Shown here in pieces: positions 1 to 7,313 of a DNA stretch of 22,370 nucleotides. The notes beneath the pieces were generated by a model. That model had not been told where the DNA came from. It worked only from the letters and a program-made list of their open reading frames with translations, and did no database searches. Position 1 is the stretch's first letter; each line of letters begins with the position of its first letter. Source of the DNA: Proteobacteria bacterium UBA2383 (GTDB lineage Bacteria; Pseudomonadota; Gammaproteobacteria; Competibacterales; Competibacteraceae); the NCBI GenBank assembly GCA_002343485.1, contig DDST01000102.1:1-22370 (forward strand), written 5' to 3'. A program made the translations under genes and the position numbers.

Positions 1-143
1 GCATTATACCAATAATATGGCATTTTCTAAAAAATGTAGTATTTGCTAAAAATAATTTCAATAAAAAAAATAATGTTAATAGTGCGCGAATTAAATGATG
101 ATGGGCGATGCTGGGGATAGACACAAAAAGCTCGCTATGGAAC
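1..143. other. AT-rich intergenic segment at left edge
   Basis: The first about 100 bases are strikingly A+T-rich compared with the rest of the window and carry no credible gene on either strand. An imperfect inverted repeat (ATACCA ... TGGCAT with one mismatch) lies at about 7-24. The segment is downstream of the minus-strand hydrolase, but I see no clear GC hairpin with a T-tract that would terminate it. Confidence 0.4.
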
Positions 144-989
144 CTAGGCGGCTGCGAAGAATTGTCCTAGCAAGTTAGCGCAGGGTTCAGGGTCTTCCAG
201 ATGCGGGTGATGCCCGCCGGGTAGGATTTTAACGGCTAGATCGGAAATACGCGCATAACGCTCCTGCATGTAAGCCCTCTTAATCAAATAACCGTCTGCG
301 CCGCAAATAAGCAGCGCTGGGGCTTTAATCCGTTCCATATAAGCCAGAATTTGCGGTTCGCTCAGATACAACGGCGAGACAAAGCGCAGCCGGGGATCCG
401 TGCGCCAACCAAAACCTTGATCGATGGGCTGCAAACCGCGCTCGACCAGAATAGCTGCTGCCGGCCACGACAGACCGCTGGCTTCGCAACGGGCTTGGAT
501 AGCAGCATCCATGTTCGGGTAAACCGGTGGGCGCTTGTGCGGTAACGCATTCATCTGTTTCATGGACTTGAGCAGATCGGCCGGACCGTCAGCTGGATTG
601 CTGGTCGGCGGCCCCAAACCTTCAATCATTGCCACCCGAGTTACTCGCTCCGGTAGGATGGCGGCCATGAAGCTGGCAATGCCACCCCCCATCGAATGGC
701 CCAGCACAGCAAAGCGATCCCAATCCAGCGCATCAACAGCGGCAACCATATCTGGGATGAAATCCACGAAATAATAATGCGCACCCGGCGGACGGTGCCC
801 TGAAAAGCCATGTCCAGTTAAATCAACGGCTACTAGCCGGATTCCGGGCAGCAACGGCGCCAAGGCATCAAAGCTGGCAGCGTTATCCAGCCAACCATGC
901 ACCGCCAGCACGGGCAACCCATCTAGCGGCCCCCAGGCTCGCGCTGCCAACCGCAACCAGGGGGTTTGAAGTTCCAATTCTTCAGCCAT
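144..989 (-). CDS. alpha/beta-fold hydrolase (serine hydrolase-like)
   Basis: This 281-residue protein is an alpha/beta hydrolase. The oxyanion-side motif HGWLDNAASF is at about residues 31-40, the nucleophile elbow GHSMGG at about 97-102 makes Ser99 the nucleophile, and the late segments CGADGYLIKR (Asp) and GGHHPHLEDP (His) supply the rest of a Ser-Asp-His triad. The HGWLDN signature resembles the serine hydrolase-like (SERHL/MEST-type) branch, whose substrates are mostly unknown, so no reaction is assigned. No signal peptide is seen, so it is probably cytoplasmic. The ATG at 989 gives a natural N-terminus, although the ribosome binding site in front of it is weak. It is separated from the upstream GGDEF-EAL gene by 235 nt containing a palindromic repeat, so it may have its own promoter. 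Family call is confident; substrate is unknown. Confidence 0.88.
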   Translation of the reverse strand: MAEELELQTPWLRLAARAWGPLDGLPVLAVHGWLDNAASFDALAPLLPGIRLVAVDLTGHGFSGHRPPGAHYYFVDFIPDMVAAVDALDWDRFAVLGHSMGGGIASFMAAILPERVTRVAMIEGLGPPTSNPADGPADLLKSMKQMNALPHKRPPVYPNMDAAIQARCEASGLSWPAAAILVERGLQPIDQGFGWRTDPRLRFVSPLYLSEPQILAYMERIKAPALLICGADGYLIKRAYMQERYARISDLAVKILPGGHHPHLEDPEPCANLLGQFFAAA

Positions 990-1060
990 TCATACCACTA
1001 AAATAAAGGGGTTTTATGAAAATAACACCCTGTTTCTGAATAGATACTAAACTTTTAGCC

Positions 1061-1137
1061 GGTTGGATTGCACGCAGTGAAACCCCATATCCCAGGTCAT
1101 TGCTGGGCAATGTTTCGCCTTTTCTCAACCTACGGCC
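1061..1137. repeat. Degenerate palindromic intergenic repeat
   Basis: The two ends form an imperfect inverted repeat: GGTTGGATTGCACGCAGTGA followed by AAAC at 1061-1083 mirrors GTTTCGCCTTTTCTCAACC at 1112-1130. Between them sits a perfect inner hairpin, CCCAG(1091-1095)/CTGGG(1103-1107). A 7-bp tandem CCTACGG follows at about 1129-1142. The arms resemble a widespread proteobacterial intergenic palindrome of the type GTAGGTTGGG...CGAAACCCAACA; that resemblance is from memory. It may act as a transcript end or processing structure between two minus-strand genes. Confidence 0.4.
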
Positions 1138-1224
1138 TACGGTCAACAATGTAGAACCTATAAAAAATTTATAACATATTGATTACGAAAAATGGATAGT
1201 TAGGATAATCCTTATTCGTTTGGA

Positions 1225-4200
1225 TCACTCACTACGCCAGCTTGCTAGGCAGTCAAGAGCAGGATGTTCAGCGCTAGGCCGGTCAAGGTGATAGCCTTGA
1301 ACGAGATCCACGCCTAGGTCCCGCAACATATCGAGGGTGGCAGCATCCTCGACAAACTCTGCGACGGTTGTTTTGCGCAGACCACGCGCCACTTCCACCA
1401 TGGCCCGGATGAACACCTGGTTATCATAGTGGTTGAGCAGATCGCGGACGAACAAGCCGTCAATCTTCAGAATCTTGACGTTCAGGTATTTCAAGTACGC
1501 GAACGTGGAGAAACCGCTGCCAAAGTCATCCAGACACACACCGCACCCTACCTGCTGAATCGCTTCAATAAAACGTTGTGCATCCTGAACATCCGACACA
1601 GCGGCGGTTTCGGTGAGTTCGATGAGTAGCCGCTGGGGATCCACACCGTGTTGTGTGAGCAATTGCTGAATGTTTTGCGGCAACGCCGGATCGTCAAAGG
1701 TGCGGCCCGAGATATTGATAGCAAGCGGCGGCAAGTCAGTGCTCTGGCCCAATAGGGCGATGCTCTTCTGCAACACCCAGCGATCGATGTCGAGCACCTG
1801 CCCGCTTTTTTCAGCCAAGGGAATAAATTGGCCCGGGAGAATGAGGTGCCCGGATTCATCTGAATTGCGCATCCGGATTAATACTTCCAGATGGCTAAGT
1901 GATCTATCTCTTATATGGTACACCCCCTGAAAGTGCAGTTCGAATAATTGGCCTTCCAACGCTTGGGCGATCCGGCTGTGCCAATTCAGGCGCCGTACCA
2001 TCACCTCGGTCGAATCACGGCGAGGATCGTATATCGCCCAGGTATTCTTACCCTGGTTTTTTGCCTGATACATCGCTGCATCAGCGTGGGCCACTAAGTC
2101 TTCTATGTTCTCACCGTGTTCAGGAAAGAAGGCAACCCCCACGCTGGCTGTCAGGCGCAGGTTCGTCCCGCGGAAGCGAAACGGTATCGCGGATACCGTA
2201 CCCACGATGCGGGCAGGGAGCGCACTCGGATCGTACTCGGCCCCAATGGTGCTGATGATGGCAAACTCATCGCCACCAAGCCGCGCGAACATCTCCGTAG
2301 CACGCACATGCGTGGTAATCTCACCCGCCGTGCGTACCAGCACCATATCGCCAGCCCGGTGACCGAACGTGTCATTGATGGCCTTAAATTCATCCAGATC
2401 GAAGTAAATCACCGCAAACTTATCGTTGCTGCGCAGCGAAGAGGCAATTTTCTGTTCTAGGTACTTTTGGAAGCTGTGCCGGTTAAACAGGCCGGTCAAC
2501 GGGTCACGCTCGGCCAGATAGAGCAATTGCTGAGCAGTTTGGCGTTCATGAGTAATATCCTCGTAAAGCCACAGCCGCCCTAACATACGGTCCTCGGCAT
2601 CCAGTACCGGATACGACATTTGAGTGAGAAGACGTCCATCGTAGAGATTAATCTCGAAGCGCTCGCTGATTTCATGGGTATCCAGGACCTGCAATACATA
2701 TCGCGAAGCGTGATCCGGCCGCGCAAGGCGGTGGGTGGAGTGTTCCAAAATCTTCCGCATCGGCTGTCCGACTAAATCCAGCGTTTCGTCGATAGCCCAC
2801 ATCCTCAAAAAGGCCGGATTGAGGTATTCCACATGCTGTTGGTTGTCTTCGAATAGAATTCCGACATTCATAGCCGCCAACAAGGCCCGCAGCCGGCCCT
2901 GTTCGCGCCGGGTTACCATCAATAATTCCCGCTGCCGCTGCTCGGCGACCCGTAGATCCTCGACGGTGACCGCTAATGCCGATTCCACCTGCTTGCGCTC
3001 AGTGATGTCCGTATGGGTTCCCAGCATGCGCAGTGGTTTGCCCTCGTCATCCCACTGGACAATGCTCCCAAGCGAGAGAATCCAGATCCAATCGCCACCC
3101 CTGGTGCGCTGGCGGCACTCCACCCGGTAGTCAGGAAGCTCCCCAGCCACGTAACGCTTGTAAGTTCGGACTACCGGCTCGTAATCATCTGGGTGTAAAC
3201 GTTCAACCCATGCTGCATTAGTCTCCTGGATCTCGTTCGGTTCATAGCCGAGCATCCGGGCGTATTCAGGACTGACAACAGCTTCGCCGGTTTGCACATT
3301 CAGGTCGTAGAGTCCTTGATGGGCTGCCTTCAATGCCAGCCGCAGCCGTTCCTCATTCTCTCGCAGAGCAGCTTCAGCGCGCGCGCGTTCGCTGATCTCC
3401 TGCTCAAGCGCCATGTTGGCTGCGGCCAGCGCTTGATTACGCTCGGTTTCGACCTCAGTCTGCCGGTGTAATTGCCGATGGGCGCTGCCGAGTTGCTCTA
3501 GCATTTGGTTGAAAGTGCGCCCGAGCTGCTCAACTTCAAACACTCCGTGGAAAGCGAACCGGTGTTCTAGCGAGCCGCTCTCAATGATCGATTGGGCGAC
3601 AGATTGCAGCTCACGCAGGGGGCGGGTCAGATAATGGGCGCCCACCTGGGCGAGGGCAGCAACTATCAACACCATGCCGGTCCCTATAGTGGCGTAGAGC
3701 AGGAGCAACCGGTTCAAGGATGCCGTTAATGCGCTCCGGTCTGTCGACACTTCAACAGCAATCCACAGCGGCTTCAGCCCGGCCGGCAGGGGTAACATTT
3801 CCACATGTGCCAGACGGTCCGGATCCTGAAGGTCACCAGACAATACCGCCGCCGGTGATAAGACCACGCCCTGCTTTGGGTAGACAAGCCGCAGCATGGT
3901 GCGTCCCTCGCTGGGAGCCGGCAGGGAAGATTGCATGTGGGCCAATACGATTTTGTAAAGCAAAGCCCCCTCGGGCGAGAGTGTGCGAGAATAAAAAATC
4001 GGTTCGGCTACGAACAGATAATCGCCCGCGGCGTCTGTTCCGATCGTCGCATAGAGTTTGCCGGTCTCCAGCACCTGGTGCCGCCAATCGTGGGCTTCGA
4101 AGGGCACTTGGTAGTTCCCAGCGATAGGCTGGCCCTGGAAATCCGTCACCAGCAGGGTCACGGGCACTTCACTGATGCGGGAAAAATCCTTAAGGAAGGG

Positions 4201-4536
4201 TGCCAGCGCGGTTTGGCGAGTCAGGCTGTCCATCAGCGAGTTCAGGATCAGCGCATTCTCTGGCAACGTTCCTAAGGTAGCCGTAATGGAGCGTAAGGTG
4301 TTGCCAAGTTGCTGTGCATACAGGATAGCTTGATTCTCCAGGGCGATGTCCTGGTTTTCGATTAACTGCCTGCGAGTAACGGCGTAGGACAGGCCACCAG
4401 CTGCCAAGACAAAGCCAAGCGTCAGGACCGTCGCTGCGAGCGCGATATGGGTGGACAAACGCATCCTGGAAGGCGCTGATCTAGCATCGACCAGGGATGG
4501 CGGCGCGTTGGCCATGCCGGTTTGATGGCGCACCAT
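1225..4536 (-). CDS. Membrane sensor diguanylate cyclase/phosphodiesterase (HAMP-PAS-PAS-GGDEF-EAL)
   Basis: This 1103-residue inner-membrane protein would make and/or degrade cyclic-di-GMP. Order of parts: TM helix about 27-55, periplasmic sensor region about 56-275 (Cache-like by position), second TM helix about 276-302, HAMP about 303-355, coiled coil, PAS about 395-512, a linker helix, a second PAS about 550-662, GGDEF about 675-835, and EAL about 850-1095. GGDEF is intact at 754-758. The product-inhibition I-site reads RATE (745-748) instead of RxxD. In the EAL domain the signature is EVL (884-886), but the metal and catalytic positions look present: Asn941, ELTE 973-976, DDFGSG from 1003, Lys1024, Glu1060/1063 and Gln1080. 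Phosphodiesterase activity is therefore likely and cyclase activity possible. It starts 3 nt after the binding-protein gene stops and has only a weak ribosome site, so translation is probably coupled. Met8 is an alternative start. Confidence 0.93.
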   Translation of the reverse strand: MVRHQTGMANAPPSLVDARSAPSRMRLSTHIALAATVLTLGFVLAAGGLSYAVTRRQLIENQDIALENQAILYAQQLGNTLRSITATLGTLPENALILNSLMDSLTRQTALAPFLKDFSRISEVPVTLLVTDFQGQPIAGNYQVPFEAHDWRHQVLETGKLYATIGTDAAGDYLFVAEPIFYSRTLSPEGALLYKIVLAHMQSSLPAPSEGRTMLRLVYPKQGVVLSPAAVLSGDLQDPDRLAHVEMLPLPAGLKPLWIAVEVSTDRSALTASLNRLLLLYATIGTGMVLIVAALAQVGAHYLTRPLRELQSVAQSIIESGSLEHRFAFHGVFEVEQLGRTFNQMLEQLGSAHRQLHRQTEVETERNQALAAANMALEQEISERARAEAALRENEERLRLALKAAHQGLYDLNVQTGEAVVSPEYARMLGYEPNEIQETNAAWVERLHPDDYEPVVRTYKRYVAGELPDYRVECRQRTRGGDWIWILSLGSIVQWDDEGKPLRMLGTHTDITERKQVESALAVTVEDLRVAEQRQRELLMVTRREQGRLRALLAAMNVGILFEDNQQHVEYLNPAFLRMWAIDETLDLVGQPMRKILEHSTHRLARPDHASRYVLQVLDTHEISERFEINLYDGRLLTQMSYPVLDAEDRMLGRLWLYEDITHERQTAQQLLYLAERDPLTGLFNRHSFQKYLEQKIASSLRSNDKFAVIYFDLDEFKAINDTFGHRAGDMVLVRTAGEITTHVRATEMFARLGGDEFAIISTIGAEYDPSALPARIVGTVSAIPFRFRGTNLRLTASVGVAFFPEHGENIEDLVAHADAAMYQAKNQGKNTWAIYDPRRDSTEVMVRRLNWHSRIAQALEGQLFELHFQGVYHIRDRSLSHLEVLIRMRNSDESGHLILPGQFIPLAEKSGQVLDIDRWVLQKSIALLGQSTDLPPLAINISGRTFDDPALPQNIQQLLTQHGVDPQRLLIELTETAAVSDVQDAQRFIEAIQQVGCGVCLDDFGSGFSTFAYLKYLNVKILKIDGLFVRDLLNHYDNQVFIRAMVEVARGLRKTTVAEFVEDAATLDMLRDLGVDLVQGYHLDRPSAEHPALDCLASWRSE

Positions 4537-4539
4537 TGC

Positions 4540-5724
4540 TCAATTTTCCGGTGACAAGGGTACGATAGCGCCATCGAGGCGGTAAGTTGCCATAAAGATA
4601 TCCTCGGCCCCGAGTGCATCGTGATTGTCTGCGGTAAACGGCCGTTCGAAGAATTTGACCAGACCACGGTACTGGGTAATGCTCTCCAGAGCACTGCGGA
4701 CCGCGCGCCGGTCCGTAGTCCCCGCCAGGTCGATGGCGCGCGCCACCAAGTGGGTAAGATCGTAGGCTTGGCCGACCCCGACCGGTGATTCGATCTCTTC
4801 AATACGGGATAAGCCGAACAGCCGGGTACTCACGGCCAGCACCCGTTGTGTTATCTCAGGGTCTGCTTTATAGAAGCTAAACGTCTGCACCACCGAAAAA
4901 TCAATCTTCGCCAGATCTTCCCCCACCAGATTGGCAAAATTCCCACCTGTCACCCCCCAGTGACTAATGATCGGTATCCGTTGCTTTGGAGGTAAAGCAG
5001 CCATTTCTCGACAGAGAATCACAGCTTCACTGTCGTTGGCCACAAACACAATCGCTTGCGCTCCAGACGCGCGCAGTGCCTGGTACTTGTCAATCATGGT
5101 TTGGTCGCCCCACTGATACCATTCAATCCCCACCGAGTGAGGCGCGAGGGCCTCAAGAAAGTATTGTTTGGCAGAAGCTAGGTTGCTCCTACCCCAGGAG
5201 GTATTGGGGAGCAACAGACCGACCCGCTCCGTCCCTTTGCTGAGTGCGTGTCGTAACATCAGGGGCATCGCCAGCCCATCCCGCAATGAAAGGCGAAAAA
5301 TATAGTTGGGCTTATTGCCATTATGGGTGATGGCGTCCGCCGCCGCCCACGGGTCGAGAACGATCATTTCCAGTTCATGCGCGAGATTCACGTATTCCAG
5401 AACAACCGGGCTGAAGCGGCCGACGAACATCGCCACCATATCGGGCATCTGGGCAAATTCCTTCAGGTTTTTCACGCCACGGGCCGTTACCGCGCGGTTG
5501 TCTTTGGAGATGAGTTGTAAGGGGCGACCCCCTAAGACTCCACCTGCACGGTTGATCTCGTCAATGGCGATCAGAATGCCGCGTTCAATGGCTTGGGCGG
5601 AGGTACTCTGCTCAACGCTAAATTCGCCATCAAAGCCCAGGTAAACAGGCTTGGCCTCTTCAGCCCACAGGGTCGATGAGAGGAGGAGAGTCGTGCAAAA
5701 GAACAATGCTTGGAGATGGAGCAT
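4540..5724 (-). CDS. Periplasmic ligand-binding protein (branched-chain amino-acid / Peripla_BP_6 type)
   Basis: This 394-residue protein has a signal peptide (hydrophobic residues 4-19, likely cut after TLWA at about 21). The mature part starts with the type I binding-protein pattern of LivJ/LivK-like proteins: KPVYLGFDGEFS, then IDEINRAGGVLGGRPLQL at about 54-71, and a VFVANDSEAV segment in the second lobe. Such proteins usually deliver amino acids, amides or urea to an ABC transporter. Here no permease or ATPase gene is adjacent; the next gene, 3 nt downstream, is a membrane GGDEF-EAL protein. By analogy with the NspS-MbaA pair of Vibrio, I infer that this protein senses a ligand and signals to the GGDEF-EAL partner. 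The ATG at 5724 is preceded by a GAGGGT ribosome site. A perfect palindrome lies 41 nt upstream. The ligand is unknown. Confidence 0.88.
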   Translation of the reverse strand: MLHLQALFFCTTLLLSSTLWAEEAKPVYLGFDGEFSVEQSTSAQAIERGILIAIDEINRAGGVLGGRPLQLISKDNRAVTARGVKNLKEFAQMPDMVAMFVGRFSPVVLEYVNLAHELEMIVLDPWAAADAITHNGNKPNYIFRLSLRDGLAMPLMLRHALSKGTERVGLLLPNTSWGRSNLASAKQYFLEALAPHSVGIEWYQWGDQTMIDKYQALRASGAQAIVFVANDSEAVILCREMAALPPKQRIPIISHWGVTGGNFANLVGEDLAKIDFSVVQTFSFYKADPEITQRVLAVSTRLFGLSRIEEIESPVGVGQAYDLTHLVARAIDLAGTTDRRAVRSALESITQYRGLVKFFERPFTADNHDALGAEDIFMATYRLDGAIVPLSPEN

Positions 5725-5765
5725 AGGCTACCCTCGAGTTAAGAGAACTAACGGGATAGATAGAA

Positions 5766-5787
5766 ATTCAAGACGATCGTCTTGAAT
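5766..5787. promoter_or_regulatory. Perfect 22-bp palindrome, candidate operator
   Basis: The left half ATTCAAGACGA is followed directly by its exact reverse complement TCGTCTTGAAT with no spacer. It sits 41 nt before the start codon of the binding-protein gene (minus strand), where a repressor or activator dimer would act. No T-tract follows in either direction, so a terminator is unlikely. The regulator is not identified. Confidence 0.6.
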
Positions 5788-5864
5788 CTAGAAAGTGGTA
5801 AAGCGGGGCGGTGATATGGATCAACTTGAATACTTTCTCCGGCATGTCGAAAGCTGCTGTTTGA

Positions 5865-5888
5865 CTTGCAGGGGGTCTTGCAGTGGGT
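5865..5888. repeat. Tandem 12-bp direct repeat
   Basis: CTTGCAGGGGGT is followed immediately by CTTGCAGTGGGT, an 11/12 match. It lies about 140-165 nt upstream of the binding-protein start codon. It could be a pair of protein-binding half-sites on one face of the helix or a chance duplication. Confidence 0.5.
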
Positions 5889-5933
5889 CGATCCGAGACA
5901 TACCAACATTACTTAATGCGCCTTATTGAGGTA

Positions 5934-6030
5934 TTTTTATACAGCTTTCCCCTCCCCTCTCCATGAGAGAAGGAAGCGACAACCTGAAAAATCACTCTCC
6001 CCTTAGAGGAATAAAAGGGTTTTTATACAG
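5934..6030. repeat. Repeat-like insert flanked by 11-bp direct repeats
   Basis: TTTTTATACAG occurs at 5934-5944 and again at 6020-6030. Between them are 75 nt beginning CTTTCCCCTCCCCTCTCC and carrying a short hairpin (CTCT...AGAG). A second hairpin near the right end, CCCTT...AAGGG followed by TTTTT, could act as a weak terminator on the plus strand. The pyrimidine-rich left end resembles the reverse complement of the REP-like sequence inside the RND permease gene at 20980-21015. The layout fits a small mobile repeat with a target duplication, but chance is possible. Confidence 0.35.
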
Positions 6031-6062
6031 ACTGCTAAACGGGTCGAAGCCACCACCTCTAC

Positions 6063-6392
6063 CTAACCGCGCATCTCCACCGGATAGTTCCAGCCAGTAT
6101 CGTCTGGGAATAGGGGAACGTATTTCATACTGGTCCGAGGTTCGGCCATCATCTCCGCTACTGTATCGCGCCAAGTTACATAATGAGCGGTTTCTTTATG
6201 CTGAGCAGGCGCTTCGACGGTACGATAGATCTCGATCAGCACAAAACGGGTTGGATCGTCAGTTTGTTGAATCACATCGAATCGGACAATGCCTGGTTCC
6301 TGGATGCTATGACGAGCGTTTTCCAGCGAAGCATTTTTGAAAGCGTCAATGCAGTCTGGCTTGACGTGAACAAGCACATGAACGATTAGCAT
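6063..6392 (-). CDS. ABM-fold monooxygenase (putative quinol monooxygenase)
   Basis: This 109-residue protein begins MLIVHVLVHVKPDCIDAF and has the pattern of the antibiotic-biosynthesis-monooxygenase (ABM, dimeric ferredoxin-like) fold: an N-terminal strand, a helix that ends in EPGIVRFDV, and a FVLIEIYRT strand before an AHYVTW segment. Such proteins include quinol monooxygenases (YgiN), LsrG-type enzymes and heme degraders. The start at 6392 is chosen because GGAGAAG precedes it at good spacing; an upstream in-frame ATG at 6470 would overlap the end of ubiA. It follows ubiA by 37 nt on the same strand, so it is probably transcribed with ubiC-ubiA. A role in quinone chemistry is an inference from context only. 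Confidence 0.8.
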   Translation of the reverse strand: MLIVHVLVHVKPDCIDAFKNASLENARHSIQEPGIVRFDVIQQTDDPTRFVLIEIYRTVEAPAQHKETAHYVTWRDTVAEMMAEPRTSMKYVPLFPDDTGWNYPVEMRG

Positions 6393-6429
6393 GATTTCTT
6401 CTCCTGGAAGCAGGCGGGAAAGGTGCTGT

Positions 6430-7311
6430 TCAAGAAGGCATTGCTGGCAGGAAATCCACCAGCAGCCCACAGAAGATCACCAGCCCAAACGCATTGTTAT
6501 TGAGAAAGGCTTCAAAGCATTCTTCTGGCTTGCGGTTGCGGATCAGGTATTGCTGATAGAGTGCCAGCCAGCTAGCCGCTAACAATCCCAGATAATAGAT
6601 ACCGCCTCGGCCGCTTAAAAAACCAATTCCGGCCAACAGCACCAGCAACGCTACTTGCAGATAGCCAATAATTTGCTTGTCCCGTTTGCCAAACAGAATG
6701 GCCGTCGATTTTACGCCAATTTTCAGGTCATCCTCCCGGTCCACCATTGCATACTGAGTGTCATAAATAACTGACCATAGCACATTAGCGAGAAACAGCA
6801 ACCAGGCAGCCAGCGGCAACTCTTGACTCACTGCCGCATAGGCCATTGGGATGGCCCAGCCAAAGGCTGCGCCTAGGTGGATTTGAGGCAAGGGATGCAG
6901 CCGCTTCATAAACGGGTAGGTAATTGCCAGCGCCAGACCCACGAAGGATAACTGGATCGTCAACGCATTCTGGGTCAGCACCAAAGCGAACGCCAGCAGG
7001 ACCAGTGTCACCGCCACACCAGATGCTTCACTCAATGTGACTCGCCCAGCCGCTAGCGGCCGATCGCGGGTGCGCGCGACATGCGGATCAAAACTGCGAT
7101 CAGCGATATCATTCATCACACAGCCAGCCGAGCGCATCAAAACCACACCCAGCGCGAAAACCAGAACAATACCAGCTGGGGGTTGGCCATTGCCTGCCAG
7201 CCACAACGCCCATAGGGCTGGCCATAGCAACAGATAGATACCAATGGGACGATGCAGGCGCATCAATAGCGCATATTCACGCAAGCGATCTTCAAAACGT
7301 TCAATGTTCAT
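6430..7311 (-). CDS. ubiA: 4-hydroxybenzoate polyprenyltransferase
   Basis: This 293-residue integral membrane enzyme transfers the polyprenyl tail to 4-hydroxybenzoate, the second committed step of ubiquinone synthesis, at the inner membrane. Both Asp-rich Mg-diphosphate motifs are present: NDIADRSFD at residues 67-75 and YDTQYAMVDREDD at 183-195. The N-terminal RLHRPIGIYLLLWPALWAL and the later FGKRDKQIIGYLQ are typical of UbiA. Length matches the family (about 290). The ATG at 7311 lies 2 nt after the ubiC stop, so ubiC and ubiA are one operon as in E. coli. Confidence 0.97.
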   Translation of the reverse strand: MNIERFEDRLREYALLMRLHRPIGIYLLLWPALWALWLAGNGQPPAGIVLVFALGVVLMRSAGCVMNDIADRSFDPHVARTRDRPLAAGRVTLSEASGVAVTLVLLAFALVLTQNALTIQLSFVGLALAITYPFMKRLHPLPQIHLGAAFGWAIPMAYAAVSQELPLAAWLLFLANVLWSVIYDTQYAMVDREDDLKIGVKSTAILFGKRDKQIIGYLQVALLVLLAGIGFLSGRGGIYYLGLLAASWLALYQQYLIRNRKPEECFEAFLNNNAFGLVIFCGLLVDFLPAMPS

Positions 7312-7313
7312 AA

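Larger units (their letters stand above)
5725..6062. other. 338-nt spacer with palindrome, tandem 12-mer and repeat-like insert
   Basis: There is no credible gene here. It lies upstream of the minus-strand binding-protein operon and downstream of the minus-strand ubiC-ubiA-ABM genes. It holds the 22-bp palindrome at 5766-5787, a tandem pair of 12-mers at 5865-5888, and a 75-nt repeat-like insert between two copies of TTTTTATACAG. I could not pick a convincing -35/-10 pair for the binding-protein operon. Confidence 0.6.

Noticed and set aside
2105..2460. Plus-strand open frames of 80-118 codons within the GGDEF-EAL gene.
   Set aside because: They are antisense shadows of a conserved coding region, with no recognisable domain or ribosome site.
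5963..6340. A 125-codon plus-strand frame across the spacer and the ABM gene.
   Set aside because: It overlaps the repeat-like insert and runs antisense to a recognisable family member.
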